Shown here one piece after another: positions 9,612 to 18,280 of a stretch of DNA of 64,000 nucleotides. The stretch is from Micromonospora marina. Lineage in GTDB: Bacteria; Actinomycetota; Actinomycetes; Mycobacteriales; Micromonosporaceae. The DNA lies in NCBI RefSeq assembly GCF_900091565.1, contig NZ_FMCV01000015.1:62001-126000 (forward strand). The letters are read 5' to 3'. The notes below the pieces were generated by a model. It searched no databases. It was not told the origin of the DNA and worked only from the letters and a program-made list of their open reading frames with translations. A program made the translations under genes and the position numbers. Numbering within the stretch: position 1 is the stretch's first letter; each line of letters starts with the position of its first letter.

Positions 9612-11070
9612 GCGTGGGGCCGGCGAGCGCGTTCACGCCCCGGCCCGCCAGGCAACGGTAGGTGCGATCGGCCTCGGCCTCCGGCGGCAGCACCTCCAGG
9701 TTCCACCCGCTCGCCGACCTGCCACCGCTGATCAGCCGGAACGTGTCGGCGTTGCACACCCGCCGCACGGCCGGGTCGGCCGCCACCGTCTCGTGCCGGG
9801 CCGCGGCGAGACCGGCCGGCAGGTCACCGGCGGCGTAGGTCTCCCAGGTGTGCTGGCCGTCGCACGGCACCCGGCTCGCCTCGGCCCGGTCGCGGCGCAG
9901 GCGTACCGGGCCGAAGCACTCCAGCTCCGTCGCGCAGCGCGCACCGGCGGGCAGCCGCACGTCGGCGGACGCGCAGCCGGGCACCGGCGCCGCCCCGGCC
10001 ACGCCGCTGGGCGCCGGCGTCGGCGCGACGGGCGGCGTGTGCCCGGCGGCCACCCAGCCACCCCCGGCCGAGGCGGCGAGCGCCAGCACCCCGGCGCCGC
10101 CGAGGAACCAGCGCCTGGGCCAGCGCCGGGCGCGCGAGGCCGCCGTCGGGTGGTCGTCGTCGGCCGGCGGTCGCGGATTCGGCCCGCCGGTGTGGTGGGA
10201 CCGGTCGCCGGTGGTGTCGTACCGGCCGCCGGTCGCCGGGGCGCCGTCCAGCGGCAGCGCGGCGAGCAGGGTACGCAACTCGACCGCGGAGGGCCGGGCA
10301 CCCGGGTCGTTCGACATGCCCAACCGGAGTACGTCGATCAGCTCGCCGGGCACGCCGGGCAGGCCCGGGATCGGCTGCTGGAACATCTCCAGCACGGTGA
10401 CCAGGCTCGGGTTGCGTTCCGAGTGCCAGCGCGGCGGACGGCCGTACATGACCGCGTAGAGCGTGGCGCACAGCGAGTAGACGTCGACGGCGGGTGTGGG
10501 CGGGCTGTGGTTGAACGTCTCCGGGGGCGCGTACGCCGGGGTGAGCGCCTCCAGCATCACCGAGGAGTCACGGAACTCGGCGAGCACCGCCAGACCGAAG
10601 TCGGCCAGGACCGCCGGGTTGAACTCGGAGTGCAGGATGTTCGCCGGCTTGACGTCGCGGTGCAGGACGCCCGCCGCGTGCGAGTGGGCCAGCGCGTCGG
10701 CGATCTTCACGCCGAGGTCGCGGGTCTCCGCCGGGCCCAACGGGGAGGTGCGCATCCGTTCGGCGTACGAGCCGTCGCACAGCTCCATGATGAGGTAGGG
10801 ATGCTGGTCGACGGTGACCCCGACGTCGAACAGGTCCACCACGTGCGGGTGCGACGACATCCGCCCGGCGGCACGGGCCTCGCGCAGGAAGCGCGCCTGG
10901 TCGCGTTCGCTGTCCAGCGTGCGGTTCTCGATCTTGACCGCGACCTCGCGCCCCACCGAGATCTGGGTGGCCCGGTAGATGGTGGCGTACCCGCCCCGGG
11001 CGAACACCTCGAGATCGGTCAGACCGGGCACGATGGGCAGCCGCAGGGCGCCGGGCGGGGTCTCGGTCAC
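9598..11070 (-). CDS. Serine/threonine protein kinase, PknB-like, membrane-anchored
   Basis: 490 residues. The kinase domain (about 16-275) has the ATP-binding Lys46, Glu64, the catalytic loop HRDVKPAN (Asp139) and DFG at 157-159, so it should be active. The glycine loop is short (FARGGYATIY). A hydrophilic linker leads to one membrane segment (about 322-342) and an extracellular domain of some 145 residues with several cysteines but no PASTA repeats. That domain may sense an external signal. Starts at GTG; TATTTT lies six bases upstream, suggesting a leaderless mRNA. Its 3' end overlaps the convergent repeat-protein gene. Confidence 0.88.
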   Translation of the reverse strand: MTETPPGALRLPIVPGLTDLEVFARGGYATIYRATQISVGREVAVKIENRTLDSERDQARFLREARAAGRMSSHPHVVDLFDVGVTVDQHPYLIMELCDGSYAERMRTSPLGPAETRDLGVKIADALAHSHAAGVLHRDVKPANILHSEFNPAVLADFGLAVLAEFRDSSVMLEALTPAYAPPETFNHSPPTPAVDVYSLCATLYAVMYGRPPRWHSERNPSLVTVLEMFQQPIPGLPGVPGELIDVLRLGMSNDPGARPSAVELRTLLAALPLDGAPATGGRYDTTGDRSHHTGGPNPRPPADDDHPTAASRARRWPRRWFLGGAGVLALAASAGGGWVAAGHTPPVAPTPAPSGVAGAAPVPGCASADVRLPAGARCATELECFGPVRLRRDRAEASRVPCDGQHTWETYAAGDLPAGLAAARHETVAADPAVRRVCNADTFRLISGGRSASGWNLEVLPPEAEADRTYRCLAGRGVNALAGPTLTGR

Positions 11071-11076
11071 GACTCG

Positions 11077-11082
11077 AAAATA
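11077..11082 (-). promoter_or_regulatory. -10 box TATTTT for the kinase gene
   Basis: TATTTT read on the minus strand, six bases before the GTG at 11070. An AT-rich hexamer is striking in this background. It implies that the start point coincides with the start codon. Confidence 0.5.
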
Positions 11083-11100
11083 CCCAACGATCCGGACCCG

Positions 11101-11559
11101 TCAGCGCGCCGCGTCGGTGGCCGGCACCGGCCCCGGGACGGAGTCGTCGGGGGCGGCACCCGCCCGGCGGGCGTCCCACCACAGGCCGACCGCCGTCGCG
11201 ACGGCACCCAGCCCTTCCCACGCGGCCACGGCGAAGAACCGGTCCGGGGCGACGTCGGAGAGCACCGCGATGGTGAACACGGTGAAGGTGACAAGGCGGA
11301 ACCAGACCGTGAACCGGTAGAACGGCCGCCACTCCGTAGCGACGGCGAGCAGGTAGTAGACCCCCATGTTGAACGAGGCCATCGAGGACGCGGTGAGGAA
11401 CGTGCCGGTGTAGTCGCCCGGAGCACGCTCGGCCGGCACCTCGAAGCCGAGCAGGCGGAGCTGCGCCTCCGGCCAGATCAGACCGAGCGCGCCGAGCAGC
11501 AGCGCGAGAAGCCCGAAGACCGCGATCGTCCAGCCGGCGCCCGAGCGCGGCAGCCTCAT
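11101..11559 (-). CDS. Integral membrane protein, hypothetical
   Basis: 152 residues with about four hydrophobic helices (near 10-30, 55-75, 85-105 and 110-130) and a charged, Pro/Ala-rich tail. The ATG at 11559 has an excellent ribosome binding site (GGGGAGGG) 5 nt upstream, so a longer upstream frame is rejected. No family is recognised. It lies between the kinase and the large cyclase gene on the same strand, with gaps on both sides, and need not be co-transcribed. Confidence 0.7.
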   Translation of the reverse strand: MRLPRSGAGWTIAVFGLLALLLGALGLIWPEAQLRLLGFEVPAERAPGDYTGTFLTASSMASFNMGVYYLLAVATEWRPFYRFTVWFRLVTFTVFTIAVLSDVAPDRFFAVAAWEGLGAVATAVGLWWDARRAGAAPDDSVPGPVPATDAAR

Positions 11560-11693
11560 CGTCCCTCCCCAGCGTGGTCTGCCGGTGACGCACCCGCGCA
11601 CCGGAAGGCGACGGCCGATCCACGACTGTCGCCGCCCCACGCTAACCGGCTCCACCGACGAACACATCCCCGGAACCGTCAGAACAAGAGCGG

Positions 11694-14600
11694 TCAGCCG
11701 CCGGAGAGGCGGACCCGCAACGCGTCCGCGACGACCCGCTCACTGCGCTGCTCGGTGGCGTACGCGAGGCGTACCGCCTCCTCCGCGTTCGTCAGTGCCT
11801 CGACCCGGCTACCGCAGGCGTCCAGCGCCTCGGCCAGCACCAGCAGCGCCACCACCTGGCTGCGTACGTCCTCGGCCGGGGCGGTGACCGACCGCCGCGC
11901 CCAGTCGAGCGCCTGCTCGCGCTGGCCGTAAGCGAGCAGGGCGGCGGCGTAGCGGGCCATCGTCTGCCGCCGGGAGAACAGCAGCGAGGGCGCGTTCGCC
12001 GCGCCGGTGGCGACCGGGGCGAGCAGCCCCACAGCGGTACCCGGGTCGCCCGCCGCGAGCCGGGCCATGGCGAGCAGAACCCGCGGCGCGACCTGGGCCG
12101 GTGCCTGCGGGTTGTGCGGCTCCACCCGGCTCAGCACCGACCGCGCCTCCTGCTCGGCGGTCTCGTGGTCGCCCATGTCCAGCGCCACGAAACCACGCAG
12201 CGTGCCGGCCATGCCGGTGAGCAGCGGGTGGGTGCTCCGGTCGGCGTATTCGAGCGCCTCGGTGAACAGGTCGGCCGCGTGTTCCGGCTCGCCCAGCCCG
12301 CGCGCCACCACCCCGCGCACCACAAGCGCGAAGCCCTGCCCCCAGTCGTCGCCCACCTCGGCGAAGTCCCGGTACGCGCGCCGCGCGGCCCGGTCCGCCT
12401 CGGCCAGATCGCCCAGCTCGGCGGTCGCGTACGCCTCGACCGCGCGCAGCGTCCCCACCGCCCACGCCTCGCCGACCCGCTCCCCGAACGGCAGGAACAC
12501 CCGCGCCAACCGGCACGCCTCCCGCAGCCGGCCGGCGAGCAGCCGGGCGAACGCGGTGGTGCCGCGCAGCCAGGCCCGCCCGTACGGGTCCTTCAGCTCG
12601 GCGAAGAGCCGGGCGGCCCGGCCGAGCACCGCGTCGGTGCCCGCGAAGTCGCCCCGGGTGGTGGTCACCCAGGCCAGGTTCTGCAACGACCAGGCCTGCC
12701 CCCGGGGATCCCGCGCGGCGAGACTGACCTGGTACGACGCGGCCAGCCGGCTGCTCGCCTGCCCGAGCCGGCCGGCGATGAAGTCGGCCATGCCGAGCCG
12801 CCGCATCGCCGAGGCCCGCAGTGTCGGCAGGTCGGCCTCGGTGGCCACCTGCAACGCCTCCTGCCAGTTGCACTCGGCCCGCTCGGCGTCGCCGAGTGTC
12901 TGCTGGGCCTGCCCGGCGAGCAGCAGCGCGGCGGTCCGGGTGGCCGGGTCGCCGGTGTTCGCGGCGATCTTCTCGGCGAACGCCAGCGCGTCGGCCGGGC
13001 GGCCGATCTGGAGCAGGGCCCGGGCGTGCACCACCCGGTCGGCCGGCGGCACCCCGTCGCGGGCCAGCTCGGCCGCGCGTTCGGCGTACTCGACCGCCAG
13101 CGCCGGCTCCCCCGACCGCAGCGACCGGCGGGCGGCCCGGCCCAGCGCGGCCACGCCCAGCGGGGTGACCGCCCGGGCCGGCGCGTCCGGGCGCAGCTTG
13201 ACCGCGTCGGCGAGCGCCGTGGCCCGCTCCACGTGCTCGGCGACGAAGTCGTCGCGGGCGGCCTCGGTGAACGCGCCCCCCGGCGCGACACCGGCCTCGT
13301 CGACGCTCTCCGGTGCGGCCCAGCGGGCCAGCGCCGCGTGCCGCTCCGCCAGCTCGGCCTTGCTCACCCCGGCGTACGCGGCCTCCCGCATCAGCGGGGT
13401 GGCGAAGGCGAACCCGCCGCGGGTGCGGTGCAGCATGCGCCGTTGCAGCAGCTCCTCCACGGCCCGGTCCAGCTCGACGGCGGCCACCGCGGCGGGCCGC
13501 CCGTCCCGTCCGACCCGCTGCTCCCGCAACGCCTCCAGCGCGCCCGCCGGCACCGTGTCGCCCACCACGGCGGCATCGCGCAGCGCCGATCGGGCGTCCG
13601 GGGGCAGCGCGTCGATACGCGCCGCGAGCACCGCGGCCAGGTCCCGGGAGAGCAGCCGGCTGCCGAGCGAGCCCGGGGCGAGTCGCCAGCCGACGTCAGC
13701 GCCCCGGCCCGGTCCGGCGGTGAGCGCTCCCCGCTCCATCAGCAGCGTGACCAGCTCGGCCAGGTAGAACGGGTTGCCCTGCGCGGTGGCGAGCAGCCGG
13801 TCCGCGTCGGTCTGGGGCATGCGGCCACCGGACAGGTAGCTGGTGAGCAGCCGGGACGCGTCCGCGCCGCGCAGCGGCGGCAGCGCGTGCACCTCGGCGT
13901 CCGCGACGCGGGTCAGCGCGCCCGCGGTCCGGACCAGCTCGGGGCGGCCGAGCAGCAGCACCAGCACCGGCCCGCTGAGCCGGTTGAGGGTCAGCGCCAG
14001 CGCCTTGAGCGTCTCGGCGGTGGCGTCGTGCAGGTCGTCCACCACGATCACCAGCGGCGCCTCACCGGCGAGCGCGCTGAGCAGGTCCGCCACCGCCGTG
14101 GGCACCGCTTCGTCGTCCGGCGGGGGTCCGGCCGCGTTCCACTCGCCGTTTTCCGCGGCGGGCGGGAGTTCGGCGTACCCGAGCAGGGCCAGGAGCTGGT
14201 CCACGGTGATCGCCGGCGGGTCGCCGGGGAGCCGGGCCAGGCGCTGGCCGAGGCGGCGCAGCCGCTCCTCGACGGCCGGCCGGGTGACGGCGGTGGCCGC
14301 GTCGCCGGGCAGGCCGACGGCGGCCCGGACCAGATCGGCCAGCGGGGCCAGCCGGCGGCGCTCGCCGAACGCCTCGCAGCGCACCGAGAGCACCCGGGCG
14401 CCGGTGTGCGCCGCGTACCGTCCGGCGCCGACGTCGTAGCCGGCGGCGAGGCGTTCCACCTCGGCCGCGAACCGGGACTTGCCGATCCCCGCCTCGGCGG
14501 TCATCAGCAGCACCCGGGGCTCGCCCCGGTCGATCACCTCGGCGAGCCGGCCGGCGACCCTGCCGATCTCGGTCTCCCGGCCCACGAACGGCGCCTCGTC

Positions 14601-15275
14601 GCCGAGGCCGGACCGGGTGCCGGGGGCGTCGAGCAGGCCCAGCAGCTCGTACGCCTCGACCGGTTCCCGCTTGCCCTTGAGCCGGAGCGGGCGCAGCGCC
14701 CGCCAGGAGGCGACGTGCCGGGTGGCGGCGGAGGTGCGTGCCCCGGCGTAGACCGCGCCGACCGCGGCGGCGTCGGCCAGCCGGGCGGCGGTGTTCACCG
14801 TGTCGCCGATGACCGTGTACTCGATCGCCGCCTGGATGCCGGCGATCACGTCCCCGGTGTTGAGGCCGACGCGCAGGCCGAGCGGCGCGCCGCCGCCGCG
14901 CTCGTCGTCGAGCACCCGCCGCACCGCGCGCTGCATGGACAGCGCCGCGCGGACCGCCCGCTCGGCGTCGTCCTCGTGCGCGACCGGGGCGCCGAAGACC
15001 GCCATGATCCCGTCGCCGGTGAGCTTGTCGACGTGCCCGCCGAACGTCTTGACCGCGCCCGCGAGGGCGGCCAGCACCCGGTCGGTGACCGCCCCGACCC
15101 GTTCCGGGTCCAGGTCCTCCGACCAGGAGGTGAAGTCGGACAGGTCGCCGAAGAGCACGGTCACCACGCGGCGCTCGGCGGCGGGCAGCGTGGCGGCAGC
15201 CGGCAGCGCCGCCCCGCAGTTGTGGCAGAACCGCGCCCCGGGCACGGCGACGGTCCCGCACACCGGGCAGGTCAC
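11694..15275 (-). CDS. Class III adenylate cyclase fused to AAA ATPase and TPR-like region
   Basis: 1193 residues. An N-terminal zinc ribbon (Cys3, Cys6, Cys17, Cys20) precedes a class III cyclase domain (about 35-215). The catalytic set is complete: metal Asp44 (FGDLSDF) and Asp88 (LTGDGIM), the adenine-selecting pair Lys84 and Asp158 (IGDTVN), transition-state Asn161 and Arg165. It should therefore make cAMP. An ATPase domain follows, with Walker A AEAGIGKS (260-267) and Walker B-like LVIVVDDLHD. The remainder is a long helical, TPR-like region. This is the architecture of large signal-integrating actinobacterial cyclases. The GTG start overlaps the stop of the MBL hydrolase gene (GTGA), so the two are co-translated. 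Confidence 0.88.
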   Translation of the reverse strand: MTCPVCGTVAVPGARFCHNCGAALPAAATLPAAERRVVTVLFGDLSDFTSWSEDLDPERVGAVTDRVLAALAGAVKTFGGHVDKLTGDGIMAVFGAPVAHEDDAERAVRAALSMQRAVRRVLDDERGGGAPLGLRVGLNTGDVIAGIQAAIEYTVIGDTVNTAARLADAAAVGAVYAGARTSAATRHVASWRALRPLRLKGKREPVEAYELLGLLDAPGTRSGLGDEAPFVGRETEIGRVAGRLAEVIDRGEPRVLLMTAEAGIGKSRFAAEVERLAAGYDVGAGRYAAHTGARVLSVRCEAFGERRRLAPLADLVRAAVGLPGDAATAVTRPAVEERLRRLGQRLARLPGDPPAITVDQLLALLGYAELPPAAENGEWNAAGPPPDDEAVPTAVADLLSALAGEAPLVIVVDDLHDATAETLKALALTLNRLSGPVLVLLLGRPELVRTAGALTRVADAEVHALPPLRGADASRLLTSYLSGGRMPQTDADRLLATAQGNPFYLAELVTLLMERGALTAGPGRGADVGWRLAPGSLGSRLLSRDLAAVLAARIDALPPDARSALRDAAVVGDTVPAGALEALREQRVGRDGRPAAVAAVELDRAVEELLQRRMLHRTRGGFAFATPLMREAAYAGVSKAELAERHAALARWAAPESVDEAGVAPGGAFTEAARDDFVAEHVERATALADAVKLRPDAPARAVTPLGVAALGRAARRSLRSGEPALAVEYAERAAELARDGVPPADRVVHARALLQIGRPADALAFAEKIAANTGDPATRTAALLLAGQAQQTLGDAERAECNWQEALQVATEADLPTLRASAMRRLGMADFIAGRLGQASSRLAASYQVSLAARDPRGQAWSLQNLAWVTTTRGDFAGTDAVLGRAARLFAELKDPYGRAWLRGTTAFARLLAGRLREACRLARVFLPFGERVGEAWAVGTLRAVEAYATAELGDLAEADRAARRAYRDFAEVGDDWGQGFALVVRGVVARGLGEPEHAADLFTEALEYADRSTHPLLTGMAGTLRGFVALDMGDHETAEQEARSVLSRVEPHNPQAPAQVAPRVLLAMARLAAGDPGTAVGLLAPVATGAANAPSLLFSRRQTMARYAAALLAYGQREQALDWARRSVTAPAEDVRSQVVALLVLAEALDACGSRVEALTNAEEAVRLAYATEQRSERVVADALRVRLSGG

Positions 15276-16072
15276 GGCTGCTCCACTCCGAGGTGTTCGA
15301 GCTGGGCCCGGACCGACCACTCGGCGGCCCACCACAGCGACCTGTCGACGTCGGCGTAGACCACGGCGACCACCTCGGCCGCGGTGGTGGCGCCCGCGGC
15401 GACGGCGGCGCGCACCTGGTCCAGCCGGGCCCGCCGGTGGGTCAGGTAGAAGTCGGCCGCCACACCGCAGTCGGCGAGCGCCGGGCCGTGGCCCGGCAGC
15501 GCCGGGATCCCCCGGTACGTGGAGAGCAGCTCCAGGCTCGACAGGTAGTCGCCGAGGTGCCCGTCCGGGTGGGCGACCACTGTGGTGCCACGGCCGAGGA
15601 TGGTGTCACCGGTCAGCACCACGCGCTCGCCGGCGTGCTCGGCCAGAAAGCAGACCGAGTCGGCGGTGTGCCCGGGGGTGGGCAGCAGCCGGATCTCCAG
15701 GCCGAACCCGCCGAAGTCCTCACCCGGCTCGGTCAGCGGTTCACCACCGATGGTGTGCGCCGGGTCGGCGGCGAGCACGTGCACGCCGCCGAGCAGCTCG
15801 CTGAGCCGGGGCGCGCCCTCGGTGTGGTCGGCGTGCCCGTGCGTGATCAGCACGTATCCGACGGGCCCCTGTGCCGCGATCGCGGCCAGGTGTCCCTCGT
15901 CGGCGGGGCCCGGGTCGACCACCACGGCGGGGGCGTCCGGCCCGGCCCGCAGCACCCAGGTGTTCGTCCCGTCGAGCGTCATCGGCCCCGGGTTCGGCGC
16001 ACGCAGCAACGTCACCCACGCCGGCAGCTCCTCCGCGAGCGCCCCCGCCGCACCGGCCATCCGCCCACCCAT
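15272..16072 (-). CDS. Metallo-beta-lactamase-fold hydrolase (LACTB2/Rv3677c-like)
   Basis: 266 residues. It carries the dinuclear zinc motif THGHADHTEG (HxHxDH), the later ligands in LPTPGHTADSV and LTGDTILGRG, and PGHGPALA near the C-terminus, followed by the winged-helix-like tail of the LACTB2 type. The substrate is unknown. Position and order (MBL, RidA, DUF4177 on one strand, then Get3 pair) match M. tuberculosis Rv3677c. ATG 16072 is preceded by TACGAT at a distance of seven bases, suggesting a leaderless mRNA. The stop overlaps the start of the cyclase gene. Confidence 0.88.
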   Translation of the reverse strand: MGGRMAGAAGALAEELPAWVTLLRAPNPGPMTLDGTNTWVLRAGPDAPAVVVDPGPADEGHLAAIAAQGPVGYVLITHGHADHTEGAPRLSELLGGVHVLAADPAHTIGGEPLTEPGEDFGGFGLEIRLLPTPGHTADSVCFLAEHAGERVVLTGDTILGRGTTVVAHPDGHLGDYLSSLELLSTYRGIPALPGHGPALADCGVAADFYLTHRRARLDQVRAAVAAGATTAAEVVAVVYADVDRSLWWAAEWSVRAQLEHLGVEQP

Positions 16073-16079
16073 GGCTGCG

Positions 16080-16085
16080 ATCGTA
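16080..16085 (-). promoter_or_regulatory. -10 box TACGAT for the MBL-cyclase operon
   Basis: TACGAT on the minus strand, seven bases before ATG 16072. It would drive both the hydrolase and the coupled cyclase as a leaderless transcript. Confidence 0.5.
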
Positions 16086-16103
16086 CGACTCCGCCCGCCA
16101 CTC

Positions 16104-16181
16104 CCCGCGATCTTGCAGTTCCGGCCCGAGCTTTGTCCCCGTCTGGGGCTTCTGCCCGGGCGGGAACCGCAAGATCGCGGG
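16104..16181. repeat. Long inverted repeat with GATCTTG arms
   Basis: The outer arms CCCGCGATCTTGC (16104-16116) and GCAAGATCGCGGG (16169-16181) are perfectly complementary and extend with one mismatch into GTTCC/GGAAC. A smaller inner hairpin (CCCC-GTCT-GGGG) sits in the loop, so the DNA could form a branched structure. It lies between ridA and the MBL gene and may end ridA transcription. A related repeat lies at 25088-25147. Confidence 0.75.
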
Positions 16182-16187
16182 TTGGGG

Positions 16188-16649
16188 TCATGCGACCTCG
16201 ACGATGACCTCTACCTCTACCGGGGCGTCGAGGGGGAGTTCGGCCACGCCAACGGCGCTGCGGGCGTGGCGGCCGGCCTCGCCGAACACGGTGCCGAACA
16301 GGTCGGAGGCGCCGTTGATCACGCCGGGCTGGCCGGTGAAGCCGGATGCGCTGGCCACGAAGCCGGTCAGCTTCACGACCTTGACCACGTTCTCCAGCCC
16401 GACCAGCGCGTCGATCGCGGCGAGCGCGTTGAGCGCGCACCGCTGCGCCAGGTCCTTCGCCTGCTCGGCCGAGACGCCGTTGCCGACCTTCCCGGTGGCG
16501 AGGAGCCTGCCCTCGGCCATCGGCAGCTGGCCGGACACGTAGACGTGCTGCCCCGACTGGACGGCCGGCACGTAGCTGGCCACCGGCGGCACCACCTCGG
16601 GCAGTTCGAGGCCGAGTTCGGCGAGCTTCGCGTGGGGTCCGTTGCTCAT
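16188..16649 (-). CDS. RidA family protein (Rv3678c-like)
   Basis: 153 residues. The RidA/YjgF fold is recognisable from YVPAVQSGQHVYVSGQLPM, NALAAIDALVGLENVVKVVK and the C-terminal ELPLDAPVEVEVIVEVA. Family members hydrolyse reactive enamine/imine intermediates from PLP enzymes. This longer type lacks clear proof of that activity, and the C-terminal part is Val/Glu-rich as in the Rv3678c group. The ATG at 16649 lies 5 nt after the stop of the DUF4177 gene, so the two form an operon. Confidence 0.85.
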   Translation of the reverse strand: MSNGPHAKLAELGLELPEVVPPVASYVPAVQSGQHVYVSGQLPMAEGRLLATGKVGNGVSAEQAKDLAQRCALNALAAIDALVGLENVVKVVKLTGFVASASGFTGQPGVINGASDLFGTVFGEAGRHARSAVGVAELPLDAPVEVEVIVEVA

Positions 16650-16654
16650 GGAGG

Positions 16655-16810
16655 TCAGCCCTTCGGACGCTTCAGGTACGCGACGAGCTGCTCCGGGTTC
16701 GGGCCGGGGACCACGGAGACCAGTTCCCAGCCGTCCTCGCCCCAGTTGTCGAGGATCTGCTTGGTCGCGTGGACCAGCAGCGGCACCGTGGCGTATTCCC
16801 ACTTCTGCAT
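16655..16810 (-). CDS. DUF4177 family small protein (Rv3678A-like)
   Basis: 51 residues starting MQKWEYATVPLLVHATKQIL and ending VAYLKRPKG. The pattern WEYATVPL...LDNWGEDGWELVSV is typical of DUF4177 proteins of unknown function. It lies directly before ridA, as in M. tuberculosis where the homologue also lies next to Rv3678c. A weak ribosome binding site (AAGGGAG) is upstream. Confidence 0.8.
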   Translation of the reverse strand: MQKWEYATVPLLVHATKQILDNWGEDGWELVSVVPGPNPEQLVAYLKRPKG

Positions 16811-16872
16811 CGGAGGAGGGCTCCCTTGCCTGACTTGGATTTCGGTCAGGCACAGCCTACGGTCCGCCGCCG

Positions 16873-17313
16873 TCACCAGGACGCGGGACGCGGCTCCGGC
16901 GGGTTCGGCGGCTCGCCGCACGGGCCCTCGTGCTCGAAGCGCTGCGGGCACCGGCTGCGGTCGGGCAGCAGCAGGTCGCAGAAGACCCGGTGCCTGTTGT
17001 TCTGGTCGTCGGCGGTGGAGACGGTGGTCTCGCCCGCGTCCAGCTCCACCAGGAAGCCCAGCGAGGTGGCCACGGTGCCGGCGAGCGCGGTGGCCGCCGC
17101 CAGGTCGGGCACCCGGACCTGGAGGTGGATGACGTACGCGGGCTCGTCCTCGTCCCGCCCCGCCCCGCCGGAGCGGGGGAGCGTCCGGACCGCCTCGGCC
17201 GCCGGGCCGTAGGACCGCTCGTTCAACGACGCGCCCGGACCCTCGGCCTCGCCCGGCCGTCCGGCCCGGTCACCGGGGAACTGGGCTCGGGGACTGTTAT
17301 CCACGTCGCGCAT
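16873..17313 (-). CDS. Hypothetical protein with C-terminal Cys-rich segment
   Basis: 146 residues from the ATG at 17313, which has GGAGG six bases upstream; earlier in-frame ATGs lack this. The first 65 residues are charged and probably disordered. The rest reads YVIHLQVRVPDLAAATALAG onward and ends with CDLLLPDRSRC and EGPCGEPP, where three cysteines could bind a metal. I do not recognise the family. It lies on the same strand as the DUF4177-ridA pair, 62 bp upstream, so it may belong to that operon. Confidence 0.65.
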   Translation of the reverse strand: MRDVDNSPRAQFPGDRAGRPGEAEGPGASLNERSYGPAAEAVRTLPRSGGAGRDEDEPAYVIHLQVRVPDLAAATALAGTVATSLGFLVELDAGETTVSTADDQNNRHRVFCDLLLPDRSRCPQRFEHEGPCGEPPNPPEPRPASW

Positions 17314-17649
17314 CCGTCGCCTCCGGGCGTCGTACCTGTTCACCAACACCGCCATCCGCCTCGGAGCCGTCCGGCGGCCCGGCTCTCCGCATCGGGGAAG
17401 AACGTAGATCCTGGGACAAGTCCCGGCAACGGGACGCGCACACCTCGTCACGTCCAGTCACATTTGCGACACAAGGCTGGTCGGGAACACGGTGGCCGTC
17501 TCCGTCCGGCGGGGCGCCTACGCGGGGCTGGCAACCGTCCCGCCGACCGATACCCTTCCGGACTGGACGCGCGCAGACGCGCGCCCGCACACCTCGACCC
17601 GTGCCCGTCGCCTGGGGCGGCGCCGGGAGCCGCAACCCGGGGGAGACAG
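17314..17649. other. Intergenic region between divergent genes
   Basis: 336 bp with no convincing gene. It must hold the divergent promoters of the 146-residue gene (minus) and the 193-residue gene (plus). A short dyad GGGAC-AA-GTCCC lies at 17413-17424. I see no clear -35/-10 pair. Confidence 0.5.
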
Positions 17650-18231
17650 ATGACCCAACCGCCCGCCGGTGGCGACACCGGCACGCCCGGCGACCCGAAT
17701 CCGCTACCGCCGCCCACCGGCGGCGCGCCGCCGGGATCCGCACCCGCCGCCGGCCCGCCGCCGGCGTACCCGTCCGAACCCCAGCCGCGCAGACGACCGG
17801 CGGTGCTGATCGTCTCGCTGGTGCTGGCCGCCGCCGTCCTGCTCTGCGGCGGCGGGGGCACCGCCGCGTTCCTCGCGCTGCGCGACAGCGAGGACGGCCA
17901 GGGCGCGAAGGAGCCGCAGGTCGCGGTGGACGGCTTCCTCAAGGCCGTCTACCAGGAACGCGACGCCGAGAAGGCGGCCGCGTTCGTCTGCTCCGCGGCC
18001 CGCGACGACGAGAAGATCGCCACCAAGGTCGCCGAGGTGCAGAAGTACGTCGGGCAGTACCAGAACCCCCGGTTCCGCTGGCCCACCCCGACCGTCGACA
18101 ACCAGACCGGGGACCGGGCCACCGTCTCCGCCCGGGTGACCATGACCACCGCCGACGAGAAGGTCGCCGAGCAGGAGCTGCGCTTCACGGTGGTGCGGAA
18201 GACGGGTTGGTGGGTCTGCGAGGTCGGCTGA
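17650..18231 (+). CDS. Pro-rich single-pass membrane protein (Rv0361/DUF4878-like)
   Basis: 193 residues. An N-terminal Pro/Gly-rich cytoplasmic segment (about 1-55) precedes one membrane helix (about 57-80, AVLIVSLVLAAAVLLCGGGG). The extracellular domain of about 110 residues has a cone-like alpha+beta pattern (VDGFLKAVYQERDAEKAAAF ending in KTGWWVCEVG), resembling the DUF4878/lumazine-binding-like domains of actinobacterial membrane proteins. Function unknown. The start has a strong GGGGGAGA site. It lies 49 bp upstream of the Get3-like pair on the same strand, but those have their own promoter. Confidence 0.75.
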   Translation: MTQPPAGGDTGTPGDPNPLPPPTGGAPPGSAPAAGPPPAYPSEPQPRRRPAVLIVSLVLAAAVLLCGGGGTAAFLALRDSEDGQGAKEPQVAVDGFLKAVYQERDAEKAAAFVCSAARDDEKIATKVAEVQKYVGQYQNPRFRWPTPTVDNQTGDRATVSARVTMTTADEKVAEQELRFTVVRKTGWWVCEVG

Positions 18232-18268
18232 TCCCACCGGCCGGACAGGGCTGGTCCCAACGGCTGGT

Positions 18269-18274
18269 TAGGCT
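18269..18274 (+). promoter_or_regulatory. -10 box TAGGCT for the first Get3-like gene
   Basis: TAGGCT followed by six bases and the GTG at 18281. The same geometry precedes the partner gene (TACGCT at 19301). Confidence 0.55.
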
Positions 18275-18280
18275 CGACGG

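Noticed and set aside
12114..15359. A 1081-codon open frame on the plus strand opposite the cyclase gene
   Set aside because: It is the antisense shadow created by third-position GC bias. Its translation is Arg/Gly/Pro-rich without any domain, while the minus frame has complete cyclase and ATPase motifs.
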